The position numbers and the translations under genes were made by a program. Of a stretch of DNA of 64,000 bases, positions 26,920-36,690 are shown piece after piece. Origin of the DNA: Tepidiphilus olei (GTDB taxonomy: Bacteria > Pseudomonadota > Gammaproteobacteria > Burkholderiales > Rhodocyclaceae); assembly GCF_006980705.1 (NCBI RefSeq), contig NZ_SBHO01000001.1, forward strand, positions 496,001 to 560,000. The letters run 5' to 3'. Below the pieces are notes generated by a model. It searched no databases, was not told the DNA's origin, and saw only the letters and a program-made list of their open reading frames with translations. Within the stretch, counting starts at the first letter, position 1. The number at the start of each line of letters is the position of its first letter.

Positions 26920-28695
26920 TTACTGCTGCGCGGCGGGATGCAGCCAGGAAGTCAGGCGCTCCCGCTGTTGCACCGTGGCACGCGGCATGCGGCGCAGCTC
27001 CACCCGCTCGAGCGCCGGCGGCGCGAGTTCGAGGCTCGTCTGAAAGAGCCGTCCTTCGCGAAAGGCGTGCACGGCGATTCGTGCCCCCGCGCCGCGGCGG
27101 CGCAGCACGCTCTCCCACTGCGCGGAATTCGCCTTGAATCCCTCGACTGCGATGAGCTCGTCGCGCGGCGCGATGCCAGCGCGCTCGGCCGACCCGCCCC
27201 GGCGCACCGTCGCCACGCGCATCGAATCGCGCTCGAAGCGCAACCCTGCATCGGGCAAAGTGGCCATCACCTCCCGCCACTGCACGCCAAAACGGCGCAG
27301 CAACGCTGCCAAGGGCGGATCCTCCGTGCACTGGACCATTCTTTCCAACCAGCGTGCGAGCCGCGCCCCGGCCATCTCATGGAGCACGGCAAAGGGCGTA
27401 TTTTCTTCCAGCCCCTTGCCGCTGCGGCCATGGCGTTCCCACAGGAGGCGCACGAGCGCATCGAGCGATGCTCCGCGTTCGCGCAGCTGCAGGTCGAGCG
27501 CCAAGGCCAGCAACGCCCCTTTGGCATAGTAGCTCACGTTGGCGTTGGCGCTGTTCTCGTCGGGGCGATAGAACTTGATCCAGGCATCGAACGAGGCGTC
27601 CGCCAGGCTCTGCCGCAGACGCCCCGGGGTGGTCAGCACCTGCGTGGCCGTTTTCGCCACGAGCGCGAGGTAACGGTCCGCGTCGATCACCCCGGCACGA
27701 ACCAGCAGCAGATCGTCGTAGTAGGACGTCCAGCCTTCGAAGAGCCACAACAGGCGCGTGTAGTTTTCGCTGAAGAGATCGTAGGGTAAAAGGCCGGCAG
27801 GCTTGAGGCGCTTCACCACCCAGGCGTGGAAATATTCGTGGCTGAAGAGCCCCAGCAAGCGAACGTACTCGTCCGACGGCGCCCCCATCCCCGGCCAGGG
27901 CAGATCGCGCCGCGCCGCCAGGAGCGCCGAACTCTCGCCGTGCTCCAGACCCCCATAGCCCTCGTCGGTAAGCGTCAGGAGGAAGAGATAGCGGCGAAAA
28001 GGGATGTCGCCAAACAGCGCCTGGGTGGTGCTGCAGATCGCCGTCAGGTCGGCGGCAAGGCGTTGCCGGTCGACGGGCTCGAGCTGCCCGGTGAACGCCA
28101 ACGTATGCGGCACGCCTCCGGCACTGAATTCGACGAACTCGAGCGGCCCCATCGCCACCGGTGCGTCGATGAGCGCGTCGTAATCGGGCGCACGATAGTC
28201 CCCGAAGCTCCACGGGGCCGTCCCCTCGGCACGATCCAAGGCCGTGGCCACGCGCCAGCCGGCACAGCGGGAATCGGAGGGTGGGACGAGCCGGACCCGA
28301 TGTTCCTCGCGGATTCGACCTTCGACGCGCAAAAAGAGACTCGTGCCATTGAAAAACCCCCGGTTCGTGTCGAGCCAGGCTTCGCGCACCGAGGCGTCGA
28401 ACGCCCACACGCGGTAGCGGCAGCGCACCGCGCGAGCGCCGCGCGGCGGCAGCACACGCCAGGAGCACTTGTCGATTTTGGTGACGGCAAGCGGCCGTCT
28501 CGCGCCATCGCTCAATACCGCTTCGGCGGTCAACTCGAGCACGTGGCGGGCGAACTCGCGGATCAGATAGGAACCGGGAATCCATACCGGCAAGCGCAGC
28601 AGGAGCGCTTCCTCACCGGCAAGGGGAACATCCATTTCGACCCGAAATTCATGGGCGGCGGGATCGTCGCAGTAAACCGTATATTCTATTGACAT
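26920..28695 (-). CDS. M61-family glycyl aminopeptidase with PDZ domain
   Basis: A 591-aa zinc peptidase of family M61. The catalytic domain contains HEYFHAW (HExxH, about residue 286), with the third zinc ligand expected in the following LFEGWTSYYDDLLL, and the protein ends in a PDZ domain (about 495-575; VRRGGSAERAGIAPRDELIAV). No signal peptide is visible, so a cytoplasmic location is likely. Physiological substrates are unknown. Two adjacent ATGs are possible; the second (28695) is 7 bases from GAGGAG. It is convergent with the chemoreceptor and divergent from the next GGDEF-EAL gene. Confidence 0.9.
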   Translation of the reverse strand: MSIEYTVYCDDPAAHEFRVEMDVPLAGEEALLLRLPVWIPGSYLIREFARHVLELTAEAVLSDGARRPLAVTKIDKCSWRVLPPRGARAVRCRYRVWAFDASVREAWLDTNRGFFNGTSLFLRVEGRIREEHRVRLVPPSDSRCAGWRVATALDRAEGTAPWSFGDYRAPDYDALIDAPVAMGPLEFVEFSAGGVPHTLAFTGQLEPVDRQRLAADLTAICSTTQALFGDIPFRRYLFLLTLTDEGYGGLEHGESSALLAARRDLPWPGMGAPSDEYVRLLGLFSHEYFHAWVVKRLKPAGLLPYDLFSENYTRLLWLFEGWTSYYDDLLLVRAGVIDADRYLALVAKTATQVLTTPGRLRQSLADASFDAWIKFYRPDENSANANVSYYAKGALLALALDLQLRERGASLDALVRLLWERHGRSGKGLEENTPFAVLHEMAGARLARWLERMVQCTEDPPLAALLRRFGVQWREVMATLPDAGLRFERDSMRVATVRRGGSAERAGIAPRDELIAVEGFKANSAQWESVLRRRGAGARIAVHAFREGRLFQTSLELAPPALERVELRRMPRATVQQRERLTSWLHPAAQQ

Positions 28696-28738
28696 CATCG
28701 TTCTCCTCGCCCTGGCAGCCAAGCCACGGCAAGGGTCC

Positions 28739-28744
28739 TATAAT
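28739..28744 (+). promoter_or_regulatory. Consensus -10 box (TATAAT) before GGDEF-EAL gene
   Basis: A perfect TATAAT lies 28 bases before ATG 28772 in the short divergent region with the M61 gene. No convincing -35 is found at 16-18 bases, so an activator may be needed. Confidence 0.4.
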
Positions 28745-28771
28745 GCCTCAAAATTCCCCGTGTGCTGCCCT

Positions 28772-30811
28772 ATGACCGAATCGCTCGCCCTCGTCCTGTG
28801 CCCCTCGCCGTCCGAACGAGACACGCTCCTCGCCGTGCTCGAATCCCTGGGCTACGAAACTCTGGTAGCGGAAACGCCCGAAGGAGCCATCGCGCACTTC
28901 GAACGGCGCCATCCCGACCTCGCGGTGCTCGAACACGGCGAAGGACTTCCCGCGCTGTTGCGGGAGCTGCGCCGCCGGCGCCGGCACGAGGTCGAATTCT
29001 TCGTGCTGGCGCCCACGGAAGAAGACGCCATCCGCGCACTGGAAGCTGGGGCGAGCGAGGTTGCACTCGCGCCCCTGCATCCGGTCTTGCTGCGCCATCG
29101 CCTCCAGCGTCTGCATGCCGAACGCCTGCTGCAGCGCAATTTCCACGGTCTTCAGCAACTATGCACCACGGCTTCGCGCATCGCCGGCATCCTCGGCTGG
29201 GGCTGGCGGCCCGACGAAGACCGCTTCCATTGGCCCGACGAAGCCCATCAGTGGTGGCGTGGCGAGCCTCCGCCCAACCGTGCGGCATTGCTTGCACGGG
29301 TCCACGACGAAGACCGTTTACGCGTGGAAACGACGCTCGAGCACCTGCGCCTCCTCGGCCGGCAGGCAGAGGTGGAATTTCGCCTCGATGAAGAACCGCC
29401 CCGCTTCGTGCGGCTGGTTGCCGAACCCTGTGAAGAAGAGGCTTCCCTCATCCTCGGCGTGCTGGTCGACGTCACTCTCGCACGTCGTTTCGAAGCCACG
29501 CTCGAGCGTCTGACGCACTACGACGAGCTCACCGGCATTCCCAACCGGGCGCATTTCCTGCGCGCGGCGCGGGACATGATCCGTCAGGCCACCCCTGAAA
29601 GGCCTCAGCTTCTCCTGTGCCTCGACGTCGCTGGGCTCGCGAACATCAACGATGCCTTCGGTGACCGGGCAGGAGACGAACTCCTACGCACTCTGGCGCA
29701 GCGTCTCGCCCAATGGGCAGCACGTCATGGCGGGGTGGCGAGCCGTTTCGGCAGCGACGAATTCGTCGCCCTCGTGAGCCTCGGTTCGGAGAGCCGTGAA
29801 GCAGAGCCGATCGAAGAGCTGCTTGCCACCTTGCACAATCCGGTCGGCGTACTCACGACAGGCGGGGAACGACAGGAGCTCCATCCCCGTGTCACCCTGG
29901 GAGGCGCCTGGATTCCGGCTGCCGGCACCGACGTCGAAGCCCTGCTGCGGCTCGCCCGTCACCAGCAACGCCAAGCCAAGGAGCGCGGACGGCGTTACTT
30001 CCTCACGAGCGACGCGGAATCCGGCGAAACCCCGCTCCTGCAGCTCGAATCCGATCTGCACCAGGCGATCGCACGCCAGGAATTCTTCGTCCTCTATCAG
30101 CCGCAGCGTGCACTGGAAACGCAGCGACTCGTCGGAACGGAAGCCCTGCTGCGTTGGCGCCATCCGGAGCGCGGCGTGCTGCCGCCCATCCAGTTCATTC
30201 CGCTACTGGAAGAAACGGGGCTGATCGTGGAAGCAGGCCGCTGGATCATCGACGAGGCATCGGCCCGGCTCGCCGCCTGGAACGACGCGGGGCTTCCCCT
30301 TCGCCTTGCGGTAAACCTTTCTCCGCGCCAGATTCTGGACGACGGGCTGGTCGATCACATCGCCGACTGCCTGCAGCGCCACCGCCTGCTCCCGCAGCGG
30401 CTCGAATTCGAGATCACCGAAACGCTGGCCATCCGCGACCCCGAACGCGCCCGCGCCATGATCGCCGCCATCCGCTCGCTCGGCTGCCCCGTGGCACTCG
30501 ACGACTTCGGCGTAGGCTACGCCTCGCTCGAATACATGCTGCAATTCCCCTTCGACGCGATCAAACTCGACATGTCCTTCGTCCATCGCCTGGTGGAGAC
30601 CCCGGTCGATCGCGCCATCGTGCGCGGCGTCGTCACCATGGCCGACGCTTTGGACAAGCGCGTGATCGCCGAAGGCGTGGAGACGGCGCGCCAGGCCGAT
30701 TACCTGCACGCGCTCGGAGTAGACGAAATCCAGGGCTGGCACGTGGGCAAACCCATGCCACCCGCCGATCTGATCGGGGAACTACGCAAAGAGCGGCAGC
30801 GCACTCAATGA
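28772..30811 (+). CDS. GGDEF-EAL protein with degenerate receiver and GGDEF motifs
   Basis: A 679-aa soluble protein. The N-terminal 120 residues look like a receiver fold, but the phospho-acceptor Asp is Glu54 (DLAVLEHGEG) and the acidic pair is missing (LVLCPSPSE), so phosphorylation is unlikely. A PAS-like stretch (about 130-240) follows. The GGDEF motif reads GSDEF (327-331) with no RxxD site, so cyclase activity is doubtful. The EAL domain keeps EALLRW, NLSPRQ, EITETLA, DDFGVGYASL and AEGVE, so c-di-GMP hydrolysis is the likely output, perhaps gated by GTP binding to the GGDEF domain. The 3' end overlaps convergent radA by 7 bases. Confidence 0.88.
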   Translation: MTESLALVLCPSPSERDTLLAVLESLGYETLVAETPEGAIAHFERRHPDLAVLEHGEGLPALLRELRRRRRHEVEFFVLAPTEEDAIRALEAGASEVALAPLHPVLLRHRLQRLHAERLLQRNFHGLQQLCTTASRIAGILGWGWRPDEDRFHWPDEAHQWWRGEPPPNRAALLARVHDEDRLRVETTLEHLRLLGRQAEVEFRLDEEPPRFVRLVAEPCEEEASLILGVLVDVTLARRFEATLERLTHYDELTGIPNRAHFLRAARDMIRQATPERPQLLLCLDVAGLANINDAFGDRAGDELLRTLAQRLAQWAARHGGVASRFGSDEFVALVSLGSESREAEPIEELLATLHNPVGVLTTGGERQELHPRVTLGGAWIPAAGTDVEALLRLARHQQRQAKERGRRYFLTSDAESGETPLLQLESDLHQAIARQEFFVLYQPQRALETQRLVGTEALLRWRHPERGVLPPIQFIPLLEETGLIVEAGRWIIDEASARLAAWNDAGLPLRLAVNLSPRQILDDGLVDHIADCLQRHRLLPQRLEFEITETLAIRDPERARAMIAAIRSLGCPVALDDFGVGYASLEYMLQFPFDAIKLDMSFVHRLVETPVDRAIVRGVVTMADALDKRVIAEGVETARQADYLHALGVDEIQGWHVGKPMPPADLIGELRKERQRTQ

Positions 30812-32193
30812 CGCAGCTGCGCAAGCGCTGCCTCGATGCGATCGACACCGATCACCTCCAGCCCCGGGATGGGCTGCTTGGGGACGTTGGCCCGCGGCAC
30901 GATCGCCTGGGTGAATCCCAGCTTGGCCGCTTCGCGCAAGCGCTCCTGCCCGCGCGGCGCCGGCCGGATTTCGCCCGCGAGCCCTACTTCGCCGAAAACC
31001 GCCAGACGCAGCGGCAAGGCCCGGTTCCTGAGCGAAGAGACGATGGCGAGCGCCATCGCCAAGTCGGAAGCCGGTTCGGTGATGCGCACTCCGCCCACGG
31101 CATTGACGAACACGTCCTGGTCGACACACGACACGCCGGCATGGCGGTGCAGCACGGCGAGCAGCATCGCCAGACGGTTGGGCTCCAGCCCCACCGTCAG
31201 GCGCCGCGGCGTGGGGCTCGCCGAGCCATCGACGAGCGCTTGAATCTCCACGAGCAACGGCCTCGTACCTTCGAGCGTGACGAGGATGGCGCTGCCGGGC
31301 ACATCCGCCCGGTGCTCGGAGAGAAAGATCGCCGAGGGATTGCTCACCGCCTTGAGCCCCCGGTCGGTCATGGCGAACACGCCCAGTTCGTTCGCTGCGC
31401 CGAAGCGGTTCTTCACCGCGCGCACCAAGCGAAAGCTCGAATGCGCGTCCCCTTCGAAATAAAGCACGGTATCGACGATGTGCTCGAGAACCCGTGGCCC
31501 GGCCAGGCTCCCTTCCTTGGTGACGTGCCCCACGAGCAGCACCGCCGTGCCGCTTCCCTTGGCGTGGCGGGTGAGCTGTGCCGCGCACTCACGCACCTGC
31601 GCCACCGACCCGGGCGCGGAGGTGAGCGCCTCGGTGTACATCGTCTGGATGGAATCGATCACCATCACGCGCGGCGTGAGCACCTGCGCCGCGGCAAGCA
31701 CCCGCTCGAGCTGGATCTCGGGCAGCAGCGGCAGCGGCAAGCCCGCCAGCCCCAGGCGCTCGGCCCGCAACGCCACCTGCTCGGCCGATTCTTCTCCCGT
31801 GACATAGAGCACGGGGCCGGCGCCGGCAGCTTCCAAGCGGGCGAGCGCCTGCAGCAGCAAGGTGGACTTGCCGATACCGGGGTCGCCGCCCAGCAGGACC
31901 ACCGCCCCGGGCACGATGCCGCCGCCGAGCACACGATCGAACTCGTCGATGCCCGTGGCTTGGCGCTGGAGGGGGCGGCGCTCGATGCGATCGAGCGTGA
32001 CCAAGCCCGAGCCCGCGTCGGCCGCGAGCGCCGCCGGGCGTTGGATGGCCCGATGCAGGGTCGGCCCCGAGTCATTCGTCTCGCGTGTTTCCTCCAGCGT
32101 GTTCCACGCCTGACATTGACTGCACTGCCCCTGCCAGCGGGGAAAACGCGCGCCGCACTCGCGGCAGACGAAAACCGTGCGTGCCTTGGCCAT
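30805..32193 (-). CDS. radA: DNA repair protein RadA
   Basis: RadA is a RecA-like ATPase that drives branch migration in recombination. The 462-aa protein has the N-terminal zinc finger (CRECG...CSQC, residues 10-27), Walker A GGDPGIGKST at about 96, the RadA-specific KNRFG motif at about 258, and a C-terminal Lon-protease-like domain (FVNAVGGVRITEPASDLAMA) lacking the catalytic Ser/Lys dyad as usual. The ATG overlaps the stop of the upstream LysR gene by one base. Confidence 0.97.
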   Translation of the reverse strand: MAKARTVFVCRECGARFPRWQGQCSQCQAWNTLEETRETNDSGPTLHRAIQRPAALAADAGSGLVTLDRIERRPLQRQATGIDEFDRVLGGGIVPGAVVLLGGDPGIGKSTLLLQALARLEAAGAGPVLYVTGEESAEQVALRAERLGLAGLPLPLLPEIQLERVLAAAQVLTPRVMVIDSIQTMYTEALTSAPGSVAQVRECAAQLTRHAKGSGTAVLLVGHVTKEGSLAGPRVLEHIVDTVLYFEGDAHSSFRLVRAVKNRFGAANELGVFAMTDRGLKAVSNPSAIFLSEHRADVPGSAILVTLEGTRPLLVEIQALVDGSASPTPRRLTVGLEPNRLAMLLAVLHRHAGVSCVDQDVFVNAVGGVRITEPASDLAMALAIVSSLRNRALPLRLAVFGEVGLAGEIRPAPRGQERLREAAKLGFTQAIVPRANVPKQPIPGLEVIGVDRIEAALAQLRH

Positions 32194-33134
32194 CAGCGTC
32201 CGAAGAAGAATTCGGCCGAAGGCAGCTGCCGTTCCATGGTCTGGATACGCTCCCGGGCGAAATCGGCGAAGGTCATGATGAGTCGCGAGCGAAAACGATC
32301 CTTGGGCAGGATCAACTCGAAGGGCGTATATTGCGGCGGATCGAGCGGTGCGGCCGCCAATTGCCCCGTACGCAGCTCTTCGAGCAAGGCCGCGCGGGAA
32401 GCGATGGCGACGCCGATGCCAGCGGCGGCGAGATGTTTCACCCCCTGCAGCGTTCCGATCTCAGCGGCGATTTCCAACGCTTCGGGAGCGATCCCCGATG
32501 CTTCGAAAAACGCTTCGGCGATCTCGCGAATGCCGTTGCCTGGGTCGCGCTGGATGAACGGATGCTTCGCGAGCTGCTCGGCGCGCACGGGCTTGCCTTT
32601 TCCCTTGGCTAGCGGATGGTTCGGAGCGAAGATTGCCCATAGTTCGTCCCGGCTAATTTCCTCCTGCTCCAAACCGGGCTCCTTGGTGGCGATCTCGATG
32701 AATCCCAGATCGAGCTCGCGCTCGAGCACCCGTTGCTGCGTAAGCTGCGAAGTGCCCACCACCAGCCGCGGAATCACGCGCGGGTGGGCTCGCTTGAATT
32801 CCTCGATCACGCGCGGCATCCACCAGGTCGCCAGCGTGGTCGACGCGCCGACGGAGAGTAGCCCCGAGAGCTCGCTCGTGAGTTCGGCCACGCGCGTCTC
32901 GAGTTCCTCATCGAGCGAGAGCATCTTTTCGGCATAGGCGAAGACGATCTCGCCGGCTGGAGTGAGCTTCAGCTTGCCGTGGCCACGCTCGAGCAGCCGA
33001 GTGTTGAAATGCTCCTCCAGCTGCTTGATCTGGAACGTGACGGCGGGTTGCGTCATGAAGAGCCGCTCCGCCGCCTTGGTGAAGGATCCCGCCTTGACGA
33101 CGGTATAAAAGACCTGTAGTCGGCGATCAGCCAT
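32193..33134 (-). CDS. LysR-family transcriptional regulator
   Basis: A 313-aa LysR regulator: the helix-turn-helix (RLQVFYTVVKAGSFTKAAERLFMTQPAVTFQIKQLE, given here as the first 45 residues) is followed by a two-lobed effector domain (90-300). The N-terminus is of the CysL/CbbR-like subgroup, but no metabolic gene is adjacent and the effector cannot be told. It lies 6 bases after rluB and overlaps radA by one base, at the end of the trpS-scpAB-rluB run, and is likely cotranscribed with them. Confidence 0.88.
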   Translation of the reverse strand: MADRRLQVFYTVVKAGSFTKAAERLFMTQPAVTFQIKQLEEHFNTRLLERGHGKLKLTPAGEIVFAYAEKMLSLDEELETRVAELTSELSGLLSVGASTTLATWWMPRVIEEFKRAHPRVIPRLVVGTSQLTQQRVLERELDLGFIEIATKEPGLEQEEISRDELWAIFAPNHPLAKGKGKPVRAEQLAKHPFIQRDPGNGIREIAEAFFEASGIAPEALEIAAEIGTLQGVKHLAAAGIGVAIASRAALLEELRTGQLAAAPLDPPQYTPFELILPKDRFRSRLIMTFADFARERIQTMERQLPSAEFFFGR

Positions 33135-33140
33135 CGATGG

Positions 33141-34067
33141 TCACCTCTTCGAACGATGAGTAGTGGAGGGGCGCGGTGTGGTGCGCGGACGTGGGATCTT
33201 TCCTGCACGGGGGTTCGTTCGCTTCGTCTCGGAGGGGGTCAGCCCGAAAGTCTGCACCACCGACTCCGGCGGCAGTTCCATCCACATGCCGCGCTTGAGC
33301 CGTGGCGGCAGCGCCACGGGACCATAGCGCACGCGAATGAGACGGCTCACCGTAAAGCCCAACGCCTCGAACATGCGCCGCACTTCGCGGTTGCGTCCCT
33401 CCTTGATGATGACGTGGTACCAATGGTTGGTCCCCTCGCCGCCCGCATCGACGAGGGCTTCGAAACGCGCCGGGCCGTCTTCCAGGGTGATGCCGCCGGT
33501 GAGCTCCTCGACCTGCTGCGGCGTGAGCTCGCCGATGATGCGCACGGCGTACTCCCGCTCCAGCTCGTAGCGCGGATGCATCAGGCGGTTGGCGAGCTCA
33601 CCGTCGTCGGTGAAGATGAGCAGGCCCGAGGTGTTGAAGTCGAGCCGCCCCACCGCGATCCAGCGCCCCTTGCGCAGCGCCGGCAAGCGATCGAACACGG
33701 AGGGGCGCCCCTCCGGATCTTCGCGCGAGACGATCTCCCCTTCGGGTTTGTGATAAAGCAGCACGCGGGGGATTTCGCGCCCTGGCCGCCAGGCGAGGAG
33801 CTTGCCATCGACCTTGATCCGATCGCCCGGCCCTACCCGATCGCCCAATTGCGCCGGTCGATCGTTGATCGCCACCCGCCCCTGCGCGATCCACTCCTCG
33901 ATGGTGCGGCGCGAGGCGAGTCCCATGCGCGCGAGTACCTTCTGCACCCGTTCGCGCGGTGCCTCGGTCGAGGCGGCCGGCGCCGGAGCGTCCTTGTGCG
34001 CACGGGTGCGCCGCGGCGCAGCGCGAGGCGTTTCAACTTCCTTGGTCTTCATCTTCATCCTTGTCAT
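33141..34067 (-). CDS. rluB: 23S rRNA pseudouridine 2605 synthase (RluB family)
   Basis: Isomerises a uridine in 23S rRNA. The 308-aa protein has an S4 RNA-binding domain (about 38-85, [20 protein letters not shown]) and the RsuA/RluB catalytic motif [17 protein letters not shown] (about 138) with the catalytic Asp, then [15 protein letters not shown]. Both termini are Lys/Arg/Pro-rich and poorly ordered. The start overlaps scpB by 35 bases; ATG 34058 is an alternative. Located beside scpA-scpB as in many bacteria. Confidence 0.92.
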   Translation of the reverse strand: MTRMKMKTKEVETPRAAPRRTRAHKDAPAPAASTEAPRERVQKVLARMGLASRRTIEEWIAQGRVAINDRPAQLGDRVGPGDRIKVDGKLLAWRPGREIPRVLLYHKPEGEIVSREDPEGRPSVFDRLPALRKGRWIAVGRLDFNTSGLLIFTDDGELANRLMHPRYELEREYAVRIIGELTPQQVEELTGGITLEDGPARFEALVDAGGEGTNHWYHVIIKEGRNREVRRMFEALGFTVSRLIRVRYGPVALPPRLKRGMWMELPPESVVQTFGLTPSETKRTNPRAGKIPRPRTTPRPSTTHRSKR

Positions 34068-34614
34068 GCACTCCCTGCAGGGGTTCGAGCATCGCTTCGA
34101 GCTCGGCGAGCGGGGGCAGTTCCGTCACGTGGCGCAAACCCAGATCGTCGAGGAAGCGCTGCGTGGTGGCATAGAGCGCCGGCCGCCCTGGGCCGTCGCG
34201 ATGCCCCACGACTTCGATCCAGCCTCGTCCCTCCAGCGTGCGCAGCACCTGCGTCGACACCGTCACGCCGCGGATCGCCTCGATGTCGCCGCGCGTGACC
34301 GGCTGGCGGTAGGCGATCACGGCCAAGGTCTCCCACACCGCCCGGCTGTAGGTGGGCGCGCGCTGAGCCCTTAGCCGGTCGAGCCAGGGCTGGATTTCGG
34401 AGCGCGTACGAAAACGCCAGCCGCTCGCCGTGCAGACCAGCTCCACCGCTTTGCCGCTCCACTCCTGCTGCAAGTCGGCGAGCACCGAAGCGAGGATGTC
34501 CGCTCCCGGATCGGGTTCGAAGAGCCGGCGCAGGACGTCCAGCGTCAGCGGCTCGTCGGCCGCGAGCAGCGCCGCCTCGACGATGCGCTTGGTCGAAAAG
34601 GGGCCCGTCGTCAT
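34033..34614 (-). CDS. scpB: Segregation and condensation protein ScpB
   Basis: ScpB dimerises and binds ScpA in the SMC condensin complex. The 193-aa protein has two winged-helix domains: [22 protein letters not shown] (11-32) and the conserved [28 protein letters not shown] (about 88-115) which is the ScpB hallmark. ATG 34614 overlaps the scpA stop as ATGA. The long open frame that runs upstream through scpA is a shadow. Acidic C-terminus [10 protein letters not shown]. Confidence 0.95.
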   Translation of the reverse strand: MTTGPFSTKRIVEAALLAADEPLTLDVLRRLFEPDPGADILASVLADLQQEWSGKAVELVCTASGWRFRTRSEIQPWLDRLRAQRAPTYSRAVWETLAVIAYRQPVTRGDIEAIRGVTVSTQVLRTLEGRGWIEVVGHRDGPGRPALYATTQRFLDDLGLRHVTELPPLAELEAMLEPLQGVHDKDEDEDQGS

Positions 34615-35453
34615 GGTTCGAGCGCCAGGGGTTCGGTTTCCGGTGCCGCTTCGGCCGAGCGCACCCAAAGAGGCGCGAAGGGCTCGCGCTGTTCCAGGTG
34701 CAAGGCCCTTTCCTTGCACAGCTCGAGCACGGCCACGAAGGTGACGGCCACGCCCAGCCTCCCCTGCTCCGGTTCGATCAGCGTGGAGAACGCGAGCGCT
34801 CCCGCGGCATGATGCAGCCGGCGCAGCACGCGGCTCATGGCCTCGCGCACCGAGACCGCCTCGGCGGCGACTTCGTGCCGGCGCTCGAGCCGCAGGCGCT
34901 GCAGGATTCCCGTCCACGCCTCGATGAGCCGATCCAGACTCGCCTCCGGCTGCGGCCGCTGCGGCGTATGGCCCCACTCGATCGGCCCGGCCCAGAGAAA
35001 ATCCCGTCCCGCCCGCGGATGCTCGCCCAAGAGGTGCGCCGCGCGTTTGATGCGTTCGTATTCGAGCAGGCGGCGCATGAGCTCGGCCCGTGGATCGTCG
35101 CCCTCGTCTTCCTGGAGCACCGAAGGGGCTCGTGGCAGCAGCGAGCGCGATTTGATCTCGAGGAGCGTAGCCGCCATCAAGAGGTAGTCGGCCGCCAGAT
35201 CGAGGTCGAAGCGGCGCATCGCCTCCACGTAGGCGAGATACTGCTCGGTGAGCCGCGCCACCGGGATGTCGCGCACGTCGAGCCGGTTCTTCTGGATGAG
35301 ATACCACAAGAGGTCGAACGGCCCCTCGAAGGTTTCGAGGAAGACCCGCAGCGCCTCCGGCGGAATGAAGAGATCTTCCGGCACGGCGGTGAGCGGCTCG
35401 CCGTAGACACGCGCGATCGGCGCCTCGGTGGCCAGAATTTCATCCATGCTCAC
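34611..35453 (-). CDS. scpA: Segregation and condensation protein ScpA
   Basis: Kleisin subunit linking the SMC heads. The 280-aa protein has the N-terminal FEGPFDLLWYLIQKNRLDV (43-61) and LAADYLLMAATLLEIKSRSLLP (86-107) characteristic of ScpA, a variable middle and a C-terminal winged helix (VAVTFVAVLELCKERALHLEQ). The GTG at 35453 overlaps the trpS stop as GTGA; ATG 35447, two codons in, is an alternative. Order trpS-scpA-scpB-rluB is widely conserved. Confidence 0.94.
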   Translation of the reverse strand: MSMDEILATEAPIARVYGEPLTAVPEDLFIPPEALRVFLETFEGPFDLLWYLIQKNRLDVRDIPVARLTEQYLAYVEAMRRFDLDLAADYLLMAATLLEIKSRSLLPRAPSVLQEDEGDDPRAELMRRLLEYERIKRAAHLLGEHPRAGRDFLWAGPIEWGHTPQRPQPEASLDRLIEAWTGILQRLRLERRHEVAAEAVSVREAMSRVLRRLHHAAGALAFSTLIEPEQGRLGVAVTFVAVLELCKERALHLEQREPFAPLWVRSAEAAPETEPLALEP

Positions 35454-36652
35454 GTGTAATCCAGGCCCATCGCTTCGCGCACGTCGCGCAGGGTCGCCTG
35501 AGCGAGCTTGCGCGCCTGCTCGCAGCCGTCGGCGACGACGTTACGCACGAGACCGGGGTTCTCCACATAGGGCTGAGCCCGCTCGCGCATCTCTGCCTGC
35601 TCCTCGAGGATGGCCTCGAGCACGGGCTGCTTGCATTCCAGGCAGCCGATCTTGGCGCTACGGCAGCCCTCCTGCACCCACTGGTGCACCTCGGCGTCGG
35701 TATAGATCTTGTGGAACTGCCATACCGGGCAGCGTGCCGGATCGCCGGGATCGGTGCGGCGCACCCGCGCCGGATCGGTCTGCATGGTGCGCACCTTGCG
35801 CGTGATCGATTCGGGGTCTTCACGCAGATAGATCGTATTGCCATAGCTCTTCGACATCTTCTGCCCGTCGAGGCCGGGCATGCGGGAGGCCTCGGTGAGC
35901 AGCACTTGGGGTTCCACCAGGATGTGCTTGCTATAGCCCTCGAGATAACCATAGAGCCGCTCACGGTCGCCCAGGGACAAACTCTGCGCTTCCTCGAGGA
36001 GGGCGCGGGCCTGTGCGAGCGCCTCGGTGTCGCCCTCCTGCTGGAAACGGGTACGCAACTCGAGGTAGAGCCGGGCGCGCTTGCTGCCGAGTTTCTTCAC
36101 CGCCTCTTTGGCGTTTTCCTCGAAATTGGGCTCGCGACCGTAGAAATGGTTGAAGCGGCGTGCCACTTCGCGCGTGAATTCCACGTGCGGGATCTGGTCC
36201 TCGCCCACCGGCACGAGATTGGCGCGATAGATGAGGATGTCGGCCGCCTGCAGCAAGGGATAGCCGAGGAATCCATAGGTGGTGAGATCCTTGTGCGAGA
36301 GCTTTTCGAGCTGATCCTTGTAGGTCGGTACCCGCTCGAGCCAGCCGAGCGGCGTGATCATGGAAAGCAGCAGATGCAGCTCGGCATGCTCGAGCACCCG
36401 GGACTGGATGAAGAGCGTGGCCTGGTTCGGGTCGATGCCCGCTGCCAGCCAGTCGATGAGCATCTCCCAGGTGGCCTGCGAGATCACGTCGGGCTGGTCG
36501 TAGGCCGTGGTGAGCGCATGCCAGTCGGCCACGAAGAAAAGGCAAGGATATTCATACTGCAGGCGGGCCCAATTTTTCAGCACGCCGTGATAATGCCCCA
36601 GATGGAGGCGCCCGGTGGGACGCATTCCCGAAAGGACCCTTTCAGCATACAT
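35450..36652 (-). CDS. trpS: Tryptophanyl-tRNA synthetase
   Basis: Charges tRNA-Trp. The 400-aa class I synthetase starts MYAERVLSGMRPTGRLHLGHY, where LHLGH is the HIGH motif, and has KMSKS in LDGQKMSKSYGNT (about 257). It is about 65 residues longer than E. coli TrpS because of an insertion after the KMSKS loop containing CPVWQFHKIY and GCLECKQ, a form common in betaproteobacteria; the cysteines (C305, C326/C329 region) suggest a metal site. The upstream open frame over the peptidase gene is not part of it. Confidence 0.96.
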   Translation of the reverse strand: MYAERVLSGMRPTGRLHLGHYHGVLKNWARLQYEYPCLFFVADWHALTTAYDQPDVISQATWEMLIDWLAAGIDPNQATLFIQSRVLEHAELHLLLSMITPLGWLERVPTYKDQLEKLSHKDLTTYGFLGYPLLQAADILIYRANLVPVGEDQIPHVEFTREVARRFNHFYGREPNFEENAKEAVKKLGSKRARLYLELRTRFQQEGDTEALAQARALLEEAQSLSLGDRERLYGYLEGYSKHILVEPQVLLTEASRMPGLDGQKMSKSYGNTIYLREDPESITRKVRTMQTDPARVRRTDPGDPARCPVWQFHKIYTDAEVHQWVQEGCRSAKIGCLECKQPVLEAILEEQAEMRERAQPYVENPGLVRNVVADGCEQARKLAQATLRDVREAMGLDYT

Positions 36653-36690
36653 GGTTTTTTCGCCTTTACGGTTCGTAGGATTCGAAGGTG

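Noticed and set aside
30154-32937. Open frame of over 900 codons on the plus strand across the EAL gene, radA and lysR
   Set aside because: High-GC antisense/alternate-frame artefact spanning three well-supported genes; Arg/Pro/Ala-rich, no domain.
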